DNA of 64,000 bases from Leptospira andrefontaineae (GCF_004770105.1 NZ_RQEY01000016.1:186001-250000), one strand, 5' to 3'; numbered from the stretch's first letter, positions 37,244-46,229 are shown. Notes: generated by a model from the sequence alone, not told the origin. Translations and numbers: made by a program.

Positions 37244-37712
37244 TTCAAATTTTCCTAAACTGCTTATTTTTCTTTTAAAAGTTTTTTAAGTTCAGCGTTT
37301 AGATTTTTTTGGAATCAGAGATGCGAAAAACTATTAGGAAATTTGAATACTCAAAACAATAATAGGAAATATACAATTTTCCCATTATTTGTTTTCAGCA
37401 CCGAATTAAAAAAATGCCGGTTTTATATTTTTAAAAAATAATTAACTAATTCAATTTTGCAGGTTGAATTATTTAGAACAAGGATTGTAATAGTCCGAGG
37501 ATCTATTACATTAGTTTTCCGGCACCGGCATTCTAAACCTATAGTAACAAATCAAAAAATAGTTAACTAAACTGGAATTTGGCAACAGTAGTGAAAAATA
37601 TTGATAAGATTTGCTCGCACCATCAGGTTTCATCCGGTTTAATAAATGATACAAAATATACGTAATCAAGTAAAAAAAAGTACAAAAAGTACTTTTTATA
37701 TAAGGTTCAAAA
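37244..37712. other. AT-rich repeat-bearing intergenic region
   Basis: A 469-base stretch without a gene, strongly AT-rich compared with its neighbours. It contains a 17-base direct repeat with one mismatch (37433-37449 and 37554-37570, AAAAAATA-A/G-TTAACTAA). Between and around these is a 9-bp inverted repeat AATGCCGGT/ACCGGCATT (37413-37421 and 37524-37532). A third element, an inverted repeat near the next gene's start, is listed separately. I see no tRNA, small ORF or terminator in it. It could be the control region for the divergent TetR and HTH genes or the scar of an insertion. Confidence 0.6.
37675..37697 (+). promoter_or_regulatory. Inverted repeat just upstream of the HTH-protein gene
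   Basis: AAAAAGTAC (37675-37683) and GTACTTTTT (37689-37697) are perfect inverted arms separated by five A residues, ending 15 bases before ATG 37713. A weak AAGG lies between the repeat and the start. The position suggests an operator for autoregulation or a leader hairpin. Confidence 0.5.
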
Positions 37713-38246
37713 ATGACGAAAATTAAGGACCCTGAATCATTAAAACCCTCCCGGGCCTTAGGATCTGAAGGTAAGCGGCTGTTACATGCAGTACAGCAGT
37801 ATGGAATTCAAGAAGCTGTCGAAAAAATAAATATTACTCAGCATACATTTCAGAGATGGGCAAGAAATGACGAGAAAATAGAGGAATTAGTTTTAAATGA
37901 GGTCTTGATTCAGCTAGGAATATCAAAAATTTACGTTAAAACTGGTAAAGGGATCTGGCAGGCTAACGCCGAAGAACAGTTATCAATTTTTGGTGACCTA
38001 GTTACTGACCTTGTTAAGTCGCAAAAAGTTAAAGAAGACGTTCAAATGAAAAGGGTTATTGACTTAGCCCTAAAATTGGAGTTAGCTGATAAAGAACTGA
38101 TTATCAATTTCTGTCATAAGTTATTGCAAGAAAAGAAAAATAAGGACTTACGATCGGCAATTTCATTGATTATGAATTTACCTCGTTCTTCTTATGAACT
38201 AGCATATAAACAATTGTTGAGCTTAGAAAAAAAAGTATACGATTAG
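37713..38246 (+). CDS. Orphan helix-turn-helix protein
   Basis: A 177-residue AT-rich gene. Residues about 20-52 (LLHAVQQYGIQEAVEKI, then NITQHTFQRWARNDEKI) resemble an HTH of the transposase/regulator type. The remainder is helical with alternating charged residues (DVQMKRVIDLALKLELADKE, then LRSAISLIMNLPRSSYELAY), with no signal or membrane segment. I cannot assign a family. It sits between repeat-rich DNA and an orphan 7TM gene, and its base composition differs from neighbours, which could mean horizontal transfer. It ends 32 bases before the convergent 7TM gene. The HTH is the reason to call it a candidate regulator. Confidence 0.65.
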   Translation: MTKIKDPESLKPSRALGSEGKRLLHAVQQYGIQEAVEKINITQHTFQRWARNDEKIEELVLNEVLIQLGISKIYVKTGKGIWQANAEEQLSIFGDLVTDLVKSQKVKEDVQMKRVIDLALKLELADKELIINFCHKLLQEKKNKDLRSAISLIMNLPRSSYELAYKQLLSLEKKVYD

Positions 38247-38278
38247 TTAAAAATAAAACTATTCAGTGTGGATCTTAA

Positions 38279-39187
38279 TTAAAAAAATAATTTTGTTATC
38301 TTCTTTGATGCTTCCGCTAAATATTCAGATGGCGAAACCTTGCCTAATAAGAGACGCTGAATGCCGGACATATGAATATGTTTGAGTTCCTCCGCTTTTA
38401 ATTTTTCGTATCGATCGCAGATTTCTTTATATCCGATTGGATCGATTTTGTTTAATAGATATCGATTAATCGTGATAACAATCGATGAAACTCTAGGGCT
38501 TCTAAGATCTTTTCCAAAGTCCTCTATATCTACGTTAAATAATCTATATTTTGTAACAGGTATCCAGCTAAACCATAGGAAAAAGATCAATCCAAAGGCC
38601 AAAATGGAATTATGGATCAATTCTTCTGAGGAGCTGAATAAAAGAAATCCAATGGAGAATAAACAGGAAAATAGAATGCCTGTAAAAAGATAGATAGAAT
38701 GAAGTTTTTCGAAATAACTTCCTTGGAACATATTATAAACGATCCTACCCATCCCCCACGCAAGTGCTGCATAAATATAAAAGATCGAGAGATTATAAAT
38801 TAGACTTCCATGAAAATAAAAAGAAGGTCCATTGAGCAAGAAGGGAGTCCCTATCCCTAATATAAAAAGTATTGAAAATAGGATAATCGCACTAACATGG
38901 GCTATTGAGAAAAAGCGTGGAACCGGTGTTAAGTTATTTGGATTAGAATAGTTTCGAATAATATAGTTTACTAGATAGGGAATGAAAAGGGGAGGGATCG
39001 GTATTAGCCTCACTATTGCTAGTTTAATTTCAAGATTTAGTCCAGATTCTAGGAAAAATAATAATATCGACCATAATGCCATTAAAGAAGCAATCGAAGT
39101 GAAGGCCAAAGAGAGCTTTCGTCTATCTGATTTAATATAAAAAAATATTGCTGAGCAAAGAAGAGCTATAGAGGGTGCAAGGGACAA
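38279..39187 (-). CDS. 7TM sensor-type membrane protein lacking an output domain
   Basis: A 302-residue protein with about eight hydrophobic helices (residues 1-230) of the histidine-kinase N-terminal 7TM type. These helices are normally followed by kinase, cyclase or SpoIIE domains. Here only a short helical tail of about 70 residues follows (DIEDFGKDLRSPRVSSIVI, then IDPIGYKEICDRYEKLKAEE). The start is TTG 39187, supported by TAGGAG seven bases upstream; no ATG precedes the first helix. Possible readings are a truncated sensor, a stand-alone input subunit or a degraded gene. The region is AT-rich and close to the HTH gene. Confidence 0.68.
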   Translation of the reverse strand: MSLAPSIALLCSAIFFYIKSDRRKLSLAFTSIASLMALWSILLFFLESGLNLEIKLAIVRLIPIPPLFIPYLVNYIIRNYSNPNNLTPVPRFFSIAHVSAIILFSILFILGIGTPFLLNGPSFYFHGSLIYNLSIFYIYAALAWGMGRIVYNMFQGSYFEKLHSIYLFTGILFSCLFSIGFLLFSSSEELIHNSILAFGLIFFLWFSWIPVTKYRLFNVDIEDFGKDLRSPRVSSIVITINRYLLNKIDPIGYKEICDRYEKLKAEELKHIHMSGIQRLLLGKVSPSEYLAEASKKITKLFF

Positions 39188-39486
39188 ATGATTTCTCCTA
39201 ACTATCTATTCTTTTTGATTCAACCATTGAAATTGATCCAGAATTGGCAAGGATTCTAATAAATTTTATTCATTAAGACATTGAGGGTTCGTAAATAATG
39301 TTCTGCTAGCGGCAGTAGGTTATTTTCATAAATGTTAGATACTTAAGTAATGTATAACTGAGTAGATAGGACAATTGTAATTTTCAAAAATGAATTAAGT
39401 AAAAAATATTTATAAATACCGGAATCTGAATTCCAATTCCGAAAATTATTCGAATCTAATATATATAAGTATATTATAAAGAGAAA
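39188..39486. other. AT-rich intergenic stretch with no recognised feature
   Basis: 299 bases between the 7TM gene start and the TetR stop codon. Strongly AT-rich, with short tracts such as ATATATAAGTATATTATAA at 39460-39478. I see no gene, strong hairpin with T-run, or RNA gene here. It would hold the promoter of the 7TM gene on the minus strand. Confidence 0.5.
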
Positions 39487-40068
39487 TTATTTTGCCAATG
39501 CTTTCCAGAGAGTTAAACCGGAAGCATGTAAAGTCTCTGCAGAAAGTTGAATATAACCGCCCTTGGCCATTTTTATCATTCCAACAAAACTTCCATAACA
39601 TAATGAAACTAGTTCCATAGAACCAAGGTCAGATTTGATATCTCCTTTGGCTCTTGCTTGTTCTAAAAATGTGCATATGAACTCCATAGTTTCGGAGGTT
39701 GCCTTTTTGCTGGCTTGATCCAGATAAGGAGAATGATAATGTAGTTCTAAAAATTCGAACGCTTCCGGGTAACGGTGGTAGAAGGTCGCAAGTGCCTTCC
39801 ACAGATGAACGAATAAGTCCTTTGATTTTGCTTTTTCAGGATAATTTTCTGCGAGAGTCTCTCTCAGTTTGTTTTTCCAGAAACGATATAATTCGTTTAC
39901 CAATTCTTCTTTGTTTTTATAATATCTGTATATGGTTCCGGCACCTATGCCTGCATCTTTGGCGAGATCCGGTATAGGAGTTCCTTCAAAACCTTTTTCG
40001 GTGAATAACCTTAAGGCAGAGGTGAGTATTCTTTCTTTTTTATCTTCAGGATCTCGAACTACTGGCAT
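39487..40068 (-). CDS. TetR-family transcriptional regulator downstream of murB
   Basis: A 193-residue regulator with the HTH near the N-terminus: RILTSALRLFTEKGFEGTPI, then DLAKDAGIGAGTIYRYYKNKEELV. The ligand-binding part is helical (SKDLFVHLWKALATFYHRYP). It lies 15 bases after the murB stop in the same direction and is probably cotranscribed with it, an unusual pairing. No efflux or lipid gene is adjacent to indicate an inducer. It resembles the other TetR protein at 36515-37243 in its GxGTxYRxxxNK stretch, which is a general family feature. Confidence 0.88.
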   Translation of the reverse strand: MPVVRDPEDKKERILTSALRLFTEKGFEGTPIPDLAKDAGIGAGTIYRYYKNKEELVNELYRFWKNKLRETLAENYPEKAKSKDLFVHLWKALATFYHRYPEAFEFLELHYHSPYLDQASKKATSETMEFICTFLEQARAKGDIKSDLGSMELVSLCYGSFVGMIKMAKGGYIQLSAETLHASGLTLWKALAK

Positions 40069-40083
40069 TTGGTTTTCCTGGAA

Positions 40084-41046
40084 TTAGGGAATGGAACCGA
40101 AGTATTCCACTTCTCTTTGTAATATCACACCGGTTTCTTTTTCCACTTTTTCTTGGACAGTATTCACAAGTCCATACACATCGGAGGCCTTTGCTCCTCC
40201 GGTATTCACTATAAAATTACAATGTTCCGGAGAAATCTGGGCACCGCCAATTTGTAAACCTCTTAGGCCTACCTTGTCTATGAATTGCCAAGCTTTGATC
40301 TCTTTTCCTTGTTCGTCGAACACCTTCGGGTTTTTGAACATGGAACCGGCGCTTTTTTTATTCTGTGGCTGAGAAGAATTTCGTTTGTCCCTTTTTTCTT
40401 TGAGAGAAGTTCCGATCTCTTCTAAGTTTCCGGGTTTTAATTTGATTAGAATGGAAAGAATAATAGAATCTTTTCTTTTTAAGAATTCCGTGAATCTATA
40501 ACCGTGCTCTATCTCGGAAGGTCTTCTTTTTAGAACTTCTCCATCCCTTAAGAATTCTACTTCTTGGATTAGATCGAAAAGTTCTCCTCCGTAACAACCT
40601 GCGTTTTGGATGACTGCTCCGCCGGTCCAACCTGGGATCGTGCTTAAAAATTCTGCTCCAGTATATCCCTTCTGAGAGATTTGGCGGAACACCGGAGTAG
40701 TATTAGTGGCGGCCCCTACTTGAAAAATACCTTCTCCCATATCTTTATATTCCTTAAATCCTCCGGAGAGTTTTAAGATCACAAAATCATTCGGATGATC
40801 TGAGATTAGGATATTAGTGCCACCGCCTAGGATCTTCCAAGGTAGGTCCAGTTTTTTGAATACGGAAAGAGTTTCTAGGATTTGTTCTTGGGTTTCAGGC
40901 TCGACCATTATGGGAGAAGTCCCGCCGATCTTAAAGGAGCAATTGGCGCTTAAATCCTGATTTTCACGGTAGGGTAGACCGGAATTTTCTAGGGAATTCT
41001 TTAATTCTCGGATCTGTATTTCGGAAAGAATGGCCACTTTATTCAA
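40084..41046 (-). CDS. murB: UDP-N-acetylenolpyruvoylglucosamine reductase
   Basis: A 320-residue FAD-dependent reductase making UDP-MurNAc for peptidoglycan. Visible motifs are [11 protein letters not shown] near the N-terminus, [14 protein letters not shown] (FAD pyrophosphate region), [18 protein letters not shown], and [12 protein letters not shown] with the conserved active-site serine. The C-terminal [19 protein letters not shown] carries the conserved Glu/Asn-rich end. It appears to be of type II, lacking the extra loop of type I. TTG 41046 is used, with GAGG four bases upstream; GTG 41037 is an alternative. Either start overlaps the divergent 41030-41275 gene. Confidence 0.93.
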   Translation of the reverse strand: MNKVAILSEIQIRELKNSLENSGLPYRENQDLSANCSFKIGGTSPIMVEPETQEQILETLSVFKKLDLPWKILGGGTNILISDHPNDFVILKLSGGFKEYKDMGEGIFQVGAATNTTPVFRQISQKGYTGAEFLSTIPGWTGGAVIQNAGCYGGELFDLIQEVEFLRDGEVLKRRPSEIEHGYRFTEFLKRKDSIILSILIKLKPGNLEEIGTSLKEKRDKRNSSQPQNKKSAGSMFKNPKVFDEQGKEIKAWQFIDKVGLRGLQIGGAQISPEHCNFIVNTGGAKASDVYGLVNTVQEKVEKETGVILQREVEYFGSIP

Positions 41047-41275
41047 GTTTCCTCGTTTGGATCTAGGAGCAAGAAAAAAGTCTAAGGCCCAAAAAAGGCT
41101 TATGAGAAGAGTAAGTCGGTCCGAACATTCTTTTAGGGGCCGAAAGAATATGTTTTATTTGCTCTTGCAATCCGTGTATCAAGATTATATCACCGGAAGA
41201 TCAGATCGGGAAACTTATATCAATTCTGTTATCCGACTGGCTTTAGACCAAGAAAAATTAGCCGGTCTAGTTTAA
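41030..41275 (+). CDS. Small basic hypothetical protein
   Basis: An 81-residue, Arg/Lys-rich protein ([20 protein letters not shown], then [20 protein letters not shown]) with a C-terminal helical half ([20 protein letters not shown]). No signal peptide or membrane helix. The ATG at 41030 lies inside the start of murB, so the two genes overlap head-to-head by 17 bases. The patterned C-terminus and clean stop support a real gene. Function unknown; the basic part could bind nucleic acid. Confidence 0.55.
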   Translation: MATLFKFPRLDLGARKKSKAQKRLMRRVSRSEHSFRGRKNMFYLLLQSVYQDYITGRSDRETYINSVIRLALDQEKLAGLV

Positions 41276-41306
41276 GGTCCCCTTCTTCAAAACGTTCAAA
41301 CCTGCG

Positions 41307-43022
41307 TTAAACGTAGGTTTTTTCCGTTTCCTCTTCCAGTTCCTCATCTTCTTCCCAAAGTTTAGTGCTCGAGAGTTTTGCCTCTGCTTGCGAGTAAATT
41401 CTCTCTTCAATCCGGTTTAGTAGAGTGTTTAATCCGAAACCTTGGATAGCGGATACGTAGATTGTGTCCAAATCTGCTTCTCTTAGAAGTTCGTTTCGTG
41501 CCTCTTCAGGCAGGCCGTCAATTTTGTTGAATACTAAGATCCTCGGGATATCGGATAAATTCAAATCTTCTAATATAGTTTCGACTGCTTCCATTTGTTG
41601 TCTGAATTCAGGATTAGAAACATCGACTACATGGACAAGAAGGTCCGAATCTCCTAACTCTTCCAGTGTTGCTTTGAATGCGTTCGATAGTTCTGGAGGA
41701 AGATCATGGATAAAACCTACGGTGTCGGAAATGATAATCTCTCTTTCTTCTGGGAAACGTATCCTTCTGGATGTTGGATCTAATGTTGCGAATAACTTAT
41801 CTTCGGATAATACGGTAGAATTCGTCATCGCATTCAGTAAGGTGGATTTTCCTGCGTTAGTATAACCCACTATACCGCAGACAGGGATCTCGTTTTTCTT
41901 ACGTCTTCTTCTTGCGATCTCTCTTCGTTTTTTCAAGGACTTAAGTTCTTGTTCTAATCTGGAAATTCTTTCTTCTACTCTACGTTTTCCGATCTCGAGT
42001 TTTGTTTCTCCAGGTCCTCTTCCTCCGATTCCCCCGGTGAGCCTGGACATATTATCATCCAACTCAGAAAGTCTTCCTTTCAAATATTTTAATTGGGCAA
42101 GCTCTACTTGCAGTTTACCGTCTCTGCTTGTTGCATTTCTTGCAAAGATATCCAAGATCAATTGGGTTCTATCTAAAACTTTTAGATCCGCATAATCCGA
42201 GATCTTTTTTGCCTGAGAAGGAGATAGTTCCAGATCGAATACTAATAGTTCCACTTGTTTCTGGATTGCTTTTAGTACGATCTCTTCTAATTTACCTTTT
42301 CCTAATACAGTAGAAGGATCTAAACGATTTTTTCTTTGGATGAACGAATCTACTACGTGGACTCCTGCGGTCCTGCAGAGTTCTTTTAATTCGTCTATGG
42401 ATTGTGAAGGTGGCCGTATCCTATTATTCTCAGGATATACTCCTACTAAAAAGGCTCTGTTTTCTTTTTGAGCACCTTTTAGATTTTTGCGATATCTGGC
42501 CATTCTTCCTTCGATTTCCAGAATATCGTCCAGGATACCTTCTTCTAATTGTCCCGGAACTTTTTTGGAAAGAATAACCCAAGGTTCTGCTTCTTCATCT
42601 TCGGGATTTACATGTGCAGAATAATAGGATCTTGGAAGACCCTTTTCATCCATCGTTACTGCGGTTATATAATCTAAACGTAATAAAGCTAAGTCGGTAA
42701 GATCTTCCTGATTCAGACTTTCTTCTTTGAGATGGCTATGTACCAGTCGTACACCTCGTAACCTTGCTTCGGATGTTCTGATACGATCCAACCAAGGGAT
42801 ATCGATGGAACTATCCGATCCCACGATCACGTGAGTTACGTATCCGTTCCTATCAATTAGTATCCCGATTTGTCTGCTGATTTCGAAGGAAAGTTCTGTG
42901 AGTGTTCTGGAAACTTCGGGCGTGATAATTACGTTTTCCCGAATTCTACGCTCGGAGAGTTTTTTGAGTCTTTGGATCTGATTGGACTTGAGTCCGGAAA
43001 GGTTTCCGCTGAGCTTACTGAT
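41307..43022 (-). CDS. hflX: Ribosome-associated GTPase HflX with non-canonical start
   Basis: A 571-residue GTPase that rescues stalled ribosomes. The G-domain has GYTNAGKST (G1), DPTSRRI (G2), DTVGFI (G3) and NKIDG (G4). A GLRVL-type middle contains GKGKLEEIV and [10 protein letters not shown]. The frame continues upstream of the GTG at 42830 with conserved HflX N-domain sequence ([16 protein letters not shown], then [18 protein letters not shown] and [13 protein letters not shown]), but contains no ATG, GTG or TTG. ATC 43022 (peptide start -SKLSGNLSG) is the best candidate: AAGAGG lies seven bases upstream. An in-frame ATG at 43058 is separated by TAG at 43040. If the GTG is used, about 64 conserved residues are lost. 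Confidence 0.85.
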   Translation of the reverse strand: MSKLSGNLSGLKSNQIQRLKKLSERRIRENVIITPEVSRTLTELSFEISRQIGILIDRNGYVTHVIVGSDSSIDIPWLDRIRTSEARLRGVRLVHSHLKEESLNQEDLTDLALLRLDYITAVTMDEKGLPRSYYSAHVNPEDEEAEPWVILSKKVPGQLEEGILDDILEIEGRMARYRKNLKGAQKENRAFLVGVYPENNRIRPPSQSIDELKELCRTAGVHVVDSFIQRKNRLDPSTVLGKGKLEEIVLKAIQKQVELLVFDLELSPSQAKKISDYADLKVLDRTQLILDIFARNATSRDGKLQVELAQLKYLKGRLSELDDNMSRLTGGIGGRGPGETKLEIGKRRVEERISRLEQELKSLKKRREIARRRRKKNEIPVCGIVGYTNAGKSTLLNAMTNSTVLSEDKLFATLDPTSRRIRFPEEREIIISDTVGFIHDLPPELSNAFKATLEELGDSDLLVHVVDVSNPEFRQQMEAVETILEDLNLSDIPRILVFNKIDGLPEEARNELLREADLDTIYVSAIQGFGLNTLLNRIEERIYSQAEAKLSSTKLWEEDEELEEETEKTYV

Positions 43023-43048
43023 AAATTTGCCTCTTCTCTAAGAATTAG

Positions 43049-43077
43049 ACGGTACCATTTCCCAAAAAGAGAGTCAA
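43049..43077 (-). promoter_or_regulatory. Possible sigma-70-type promoter of hflX
   Basis: On the minus strand TTGACT (43072-43077) and TACCGT (43049-43054) are 17 bases apart. The -35 is good and the -10 weak. Transcription would start near 43043, leaving the upstream ATG at 43058 outside the mRNA and placing ATC 43022 about 20 bases from the 5' end. Inferred from sequence only. Confidence 0.4.
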
Positions 43078-43312
43078 GCAGTTCCGATCGTAAAAAGCGT
43101 AAGAAGATCGAATTCTATAGATATAAAGGTATAGATGGCAAATCTGTATCCTGTTCTGGAAAGAAATTATTACTTTTACGGTTACATTACTTGCAATAGA
43201 GGATTCTGCCCCAAAAAAAGGTAATCGCACGATAACGGATGGTCGAAAAAAAGAATAGAGGCTGGCACAGGGAAATGTTTCTTGGACCAAAGCTTGCTTT
43301 TCGATTAAAAGA

Positions 43313-44632
43313 ATGTTTGCCCTATTGAATTTCAGATTTTTATTTCCAGGCTTATTACTGATCGCCTCCTTTGGAGTCTGGTTTTCACCAATTTTTGCTC
43401 AAACTCCGGAAGATACTAACAACACTTCTGACGTAGGGAATAATTCTACGGAGACTGAAGATCCTTCCGCTTCTGATGAGCAAGATACCAATAAGAAAAA
43501 ACATAAGAAACCGGTCCTGGATCCTGAATCCAAACGTTATAATGATCTTTTAAAAGCAGGTTTGTTAAAGGTTTTTGAAGGGGAAGCCACATATAATTAC
43601 CCTAGATTGAAACAATACGGACTGACACATCCAATTCCAAGAGTTAGAGCTGCTGCAGCCTTGGCTTTGGGAAGATTGAAAAGTCAGGCCGGTGTTAAGA
43701 TCCTTCACCAAATGATAGATCGTGATGGAGAATGGGTGCGTCAGGCGGCATACAAGGGACTCGCGGATATAGGTTCCAGAAGTTCATTAGATTATTTTTA
43801 TGTAGGTGCCAAGTCTTCCGACAGAGAGATCAGAGTAGCTTCTTTCCGCGGAATGGGAAAAACATTAGATCCTGGAGCAAGAGAAGTTCTATTAAAAAAG
43901 GGTCTTAAGTCCGATGATAAGGAAATTGTAAAAGCTACTCTTTTAGGTTTGGGATATTACCAAGTTCCGGAAGACCTTCGTATATTTATAGAGTATCTAA
44001 ATTCAGAAGATGAAGAATTCCAAAAAGCAGCTGTAGAAGCCCTAGGAAGGCATAAGACCAGGACTTCTATGAAAATTTTGGAAGATTCTTTCAAAGATAA
44101 AACAAATTTAAGAAATCAGATCCTGGACACATTGACTGAACAAAAGAATTCTTTCGCAATCTTTGCATTATTAAGAATTTTGAATGCTAATGTCGATTCT
44201 GAAAATATAGTAAACGAGATAAGCGCCAGATTATATAAGTTAAAAGCCGTCGGAAAATATATGACCATTGTTTCCGATAATACTCCTCTTTTAAGAGAGC
44301 CTTATGTGGGAGCTCCTAAGATCCGTGATTTAGAAGCTGGAGAGGTTGGAAAGGTAGTCAGCAAACATCCGGTAGCTTATATCATTCCGATCGAAGGTCA
44401 GAGAATTGAGGACTTTTATTATAAGGTGTTGGTAAATACCAAATACAAGGACGCATTTACTGAAACCGTTCAAGGTTGGGTATTTGGAAAATATATCCAA
44501 ATAAGGACCATTTCCATGCCTAAGGAAGAAAAAGAAAAGAAGAAGAAACCGAAAAGGCCTTCTATCTTGGACGATATGGAAACTTCCGAACCGGCGCCTA
44601 ATCCTCAGAGTGAAAATCCTAATCTCCAATAA
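43313..44632 (+). CDS. Exported HEAT-repeat protein with SH3-like C-terminal domain
   Basis: A 439-residue protein. Residues 1-29 are a signal peptide (FPGLLLIASFGVWFSPIFAQ). Residues 30-65 are an acidic/Asn/Thr-rich linker. Residues about 75-295 are HEAT/PBS-lyase-type repeats (PRVRAAAALALGRLKSQAG, GEWVRQAAYKGLADIGSRSS, EFQKAAVEALGRHKTRTS). From about 325 an SH3b-like beta domain follows (MTIVSDNTPLLREPYVGAP, VQGWVFGKYIQI), then a Lys-rich tail (about 405-420). It likely acts as a periplasmic scaffold. It is followed 23 bases later by the CPBP protease gene, so may be cotranscribed. Function unknown. Confidence 0.78.
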   Translation: MFALLNFRFLFPGLLLIASFGVWFSPIFAQTPEDTNNTSDVGNNSTETEDPSASDEQDTNKKKHKKPVLDPESKRYNDLLKAGLLKVFEGEATYNYPRLKQYGLTHPIPRVRAAAALALGRLKSQAGVKILHQMIDRDGEWVRQAAYKGLADIGSRSSLDYFYVGAKSSDREIRVASFRGMGKTLDPGAREVLLKKGLKSDDKEIVKATLLGLGYYQVPEDLRIFIEYLNSEDEEFQKAAVEALGRHKTRTSMKILEDSFKDKTNLRNQILDTLTEQKNSFAIFALLRILNANVDSENIVNEISARLYKLKAVGKYMTIVSDNTPLLREPYVGAPKIRDLEAGEVGKVVSKHPVAYIIPIEGQRIEDFYYKVLVNTKYKDAFTETVQGWVFGKYIQIRTISMPKEEKEKKKKPKRPSILDDMETSEPAPNPQSENPNLQ

Positions 44633-44655
44633 AGTTTCGTCTTTTACTTAAGACA

Positions 44656-45405
44656 ATGGACCTTTCTCAGCTTTCTCCTCTTATTCATTATTTTTTAAGA
44701 GTAACTCCTGCGTTGGTTTTTGCAGGGATCTTTTGGTTTGTTATCAAACCGGAACCTAAACTTAGGATTTTGATCTATATTCTTCTGTTTGTTTTGTTCA
44801 GAGATGCTATGACCGGAGCAGGGCTTTGGTCTATAGGCTCAGAAGGAGGATTTTGGATCAGATTGTCCAAATCTTCTTTGATCCTTGTAACTTTGGGTGC
44901 TACTTCCATAGTTTTAGTTTTTATATTATGGAAATTTGATATAGAAAACCGAAGATGGGTTCTTTGGTTTCGAGGAAATCAAGTTTTCGGGGTCTTATTA
45001 GGTTTATTGAGCTCAGTTGCCATTGCTCTGCCGGTCTGGATCTTGAATCGGAGTCTTTCTGGTGGTGGCATCCCAGGCGGAGAAGTGGATGTGAGCCTTC
45101 TTCTTCCTATGCTTTGGTTTTCCTTGGCCGGGAATTTGTATGAGGAATTCTTATTTAGAGGATATATAAGAGGGATTGCAGAAGAGAAATTCGGTTGGTT
45201 GAGAGCCTCTTTTATATCGGGGATCAGTTTTGCATTCTTCCATATATTTTTAGCGAGCACAGTCACCTCTATCGGATTTCCTTTGCTCGTATTCACTCTT
45301 TGGGAAGGTTGCATCTGCGGATTTTTGGCTTCTCGTTATGGACTTTTATCTTCTGCCATAGCTCACGGATTCGGGATCTGGATCTTGGCCTCCGGAGTTA
45401 TATAA
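44656..45405 (+). CDS. CPBP-family intramembrane metalloprotease
   Basis: A 249-residue multi-pass membrane protein of the CAAX-protease/bacteriocin-processing (Abi) family. The family glutamate motif is NLYEEFLFRGYIRG (EExxxR) at about residues 160-173, and the second motif is ISFAFFHIFLAS with the conserved His. Six to seven hydrophobic helices span the chain. All key residues are present, so it is likely active. Substrates are unknown; members process prenylated or bacteriocin-type peptides or act on envelope proteins. It is 23 bases after the HEAT gene and 29 bases before the inositol-monophosphatase gene. Confidence 0.87.
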   Translation: MDLSQLSPLIHYFLRVTPALVFAGIFWFVIKPEPKLRILIYILLFVLFRDAMTGAGLWSIGSEGGFWIRLSKSSLILVTLGATSIVLVFILWKFDIENRRWVLWFRGNQVFGVLLGLLSSVAIALPVWILNRSLSGGGIPGGEVDVSLLLPMLWFSLAGNLYEEFLFRGYIRGIAEEKFGWLRASFISGISFAFFHIFLASTVTSIGFPLLVFTLWEGCICGFLASRYGLLSSAIAHGFGIWILASGVI

Positions 45406-45434
45406 TAAAATAATAATAATATTATATTTTGAGA

Positions 45435-46214
45435 ATGATCGATCTTCCTAAAATTTTATCCGTTTTTAAATTTGCATCCAAATCCGCCGGAACAGAGATC
45501 TTAAAACTATTCGGTAAAGAATCCACATTTGATCTGAAAGATCCTATGCAGATTTTAACCCAAGCCGATTTGGATTCGCATCGTGTTTTGGAGGAGATTT
45601 TAAAAAAAGAATTTCCTGGTATCCCTCTTATAATGGAAGAGCAGAATAATCGTGAACCACTTCCCGACACTTTTATCGTATGTGATGAATTAGATGGGAC
45701 CACTTTGTTTTCAAGGGGTATCAAAGAATTCAGCGTAATTTTAGCTTATATAGAGGACGGATCCCCTAAGGTAGGATGTATTTATTTTCCAGCTATGGAT
45801 ACTTATCTCGTTTCTCAAAGAGGAGAAGGAACTTTTATCAATGATAGAAAAATCTTTCTGAAAAGGGGAGGTAGCCTGGATCGTTCCGTTCTTTCTCTTG
45901 AGATCAATAACACTTTCCAAGAGGAAGACTATCGTTGGATCGCGAGTGCTAGCAAAAATACTCTGGCGACTCGCGCATTGGCTGCAACCGGAGCAGGATT
46001 TTTAGAATTATTAGAAGGGAAGACGGATCTGTTCATGAACTTAAGCGGAGCCAAGATTTGGGATTTTGCCGCTGGGGTTCTTGCATTGGAAGAAGCGGGC
46101 GGGACTGCATTGGATAAAACAGGCAATCCTTTGAAATGGGATAAGATTCGTATGTCGGCATTGTTAAGTAGAGATTCAGATTTTTTAAAAGAAGTTTACC
46201 GACTTAAACCTTAG
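45435..46214 (+). CDS. Inositol monophosphatase-family protein
   Basis: A 259-residue Mg-dependent phosphatase-fold protein (IMPase/CysQ/FBPase superfamily). Motif A reads VCDELDGTTLFSRG, with the D-x-x-D-G-T core, preceded by the metal-ligand glutamates in IMEEQNN. Motif B reads AKIWDFAAGVLALEEAGG, the family WDxAAG. The E in DELDGT is less usual than the DPIDGT form. Inositol phosphate, PAP or a sugar bisphosphate are all possible substrates. ATG 45435 is used; a TTG two codons upstream is in frame. It is in a probable operon with the preceding CPBP gene and with the MgtC gene 15 bases downstream. Confidence 0.86.
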   Translation: MIDLPKILSVFKFASKSAGTEILKLFGKESTFDLKDPMQILTQADLDSHRVLEEILKKEFPGIPLIMEEQNNREPLPDTFIVCDELDGTTLFSRGIKEFSVILAYIEDGSPKVGCIYFPAMDTYLVSQRGEGTFINDRKIFLKRGGSLDRSVLSLEINNTFQEEDYRWIASASKNTLATRALAATGAGFLELLEGKTDLFMNLSGAKIWDFAAGVLALEEAGGTALDKTGNPLKWDKIRMSALLSRDSDFLKEVYRLKP

Positions 46215-46229
46215 ATCATTCCTTGGATT

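Noticed and set aside
42870..43199. Plus-strand open frame of 109 codons opposite the 5' part of hflX
   Set aside because: It has low-complexity Lys/Ser-rich sequence, lies antisense to the conserved HflX N-domain and its candidate promoter, and shows no motif or SD. It is best explained as a shadow frame.
44979..45314. Minus-strand frames opposite the CPBP protease and the HEAT gene
   Set aside because: They are antisense to conserved membrane helices and repeats and have no independent support.
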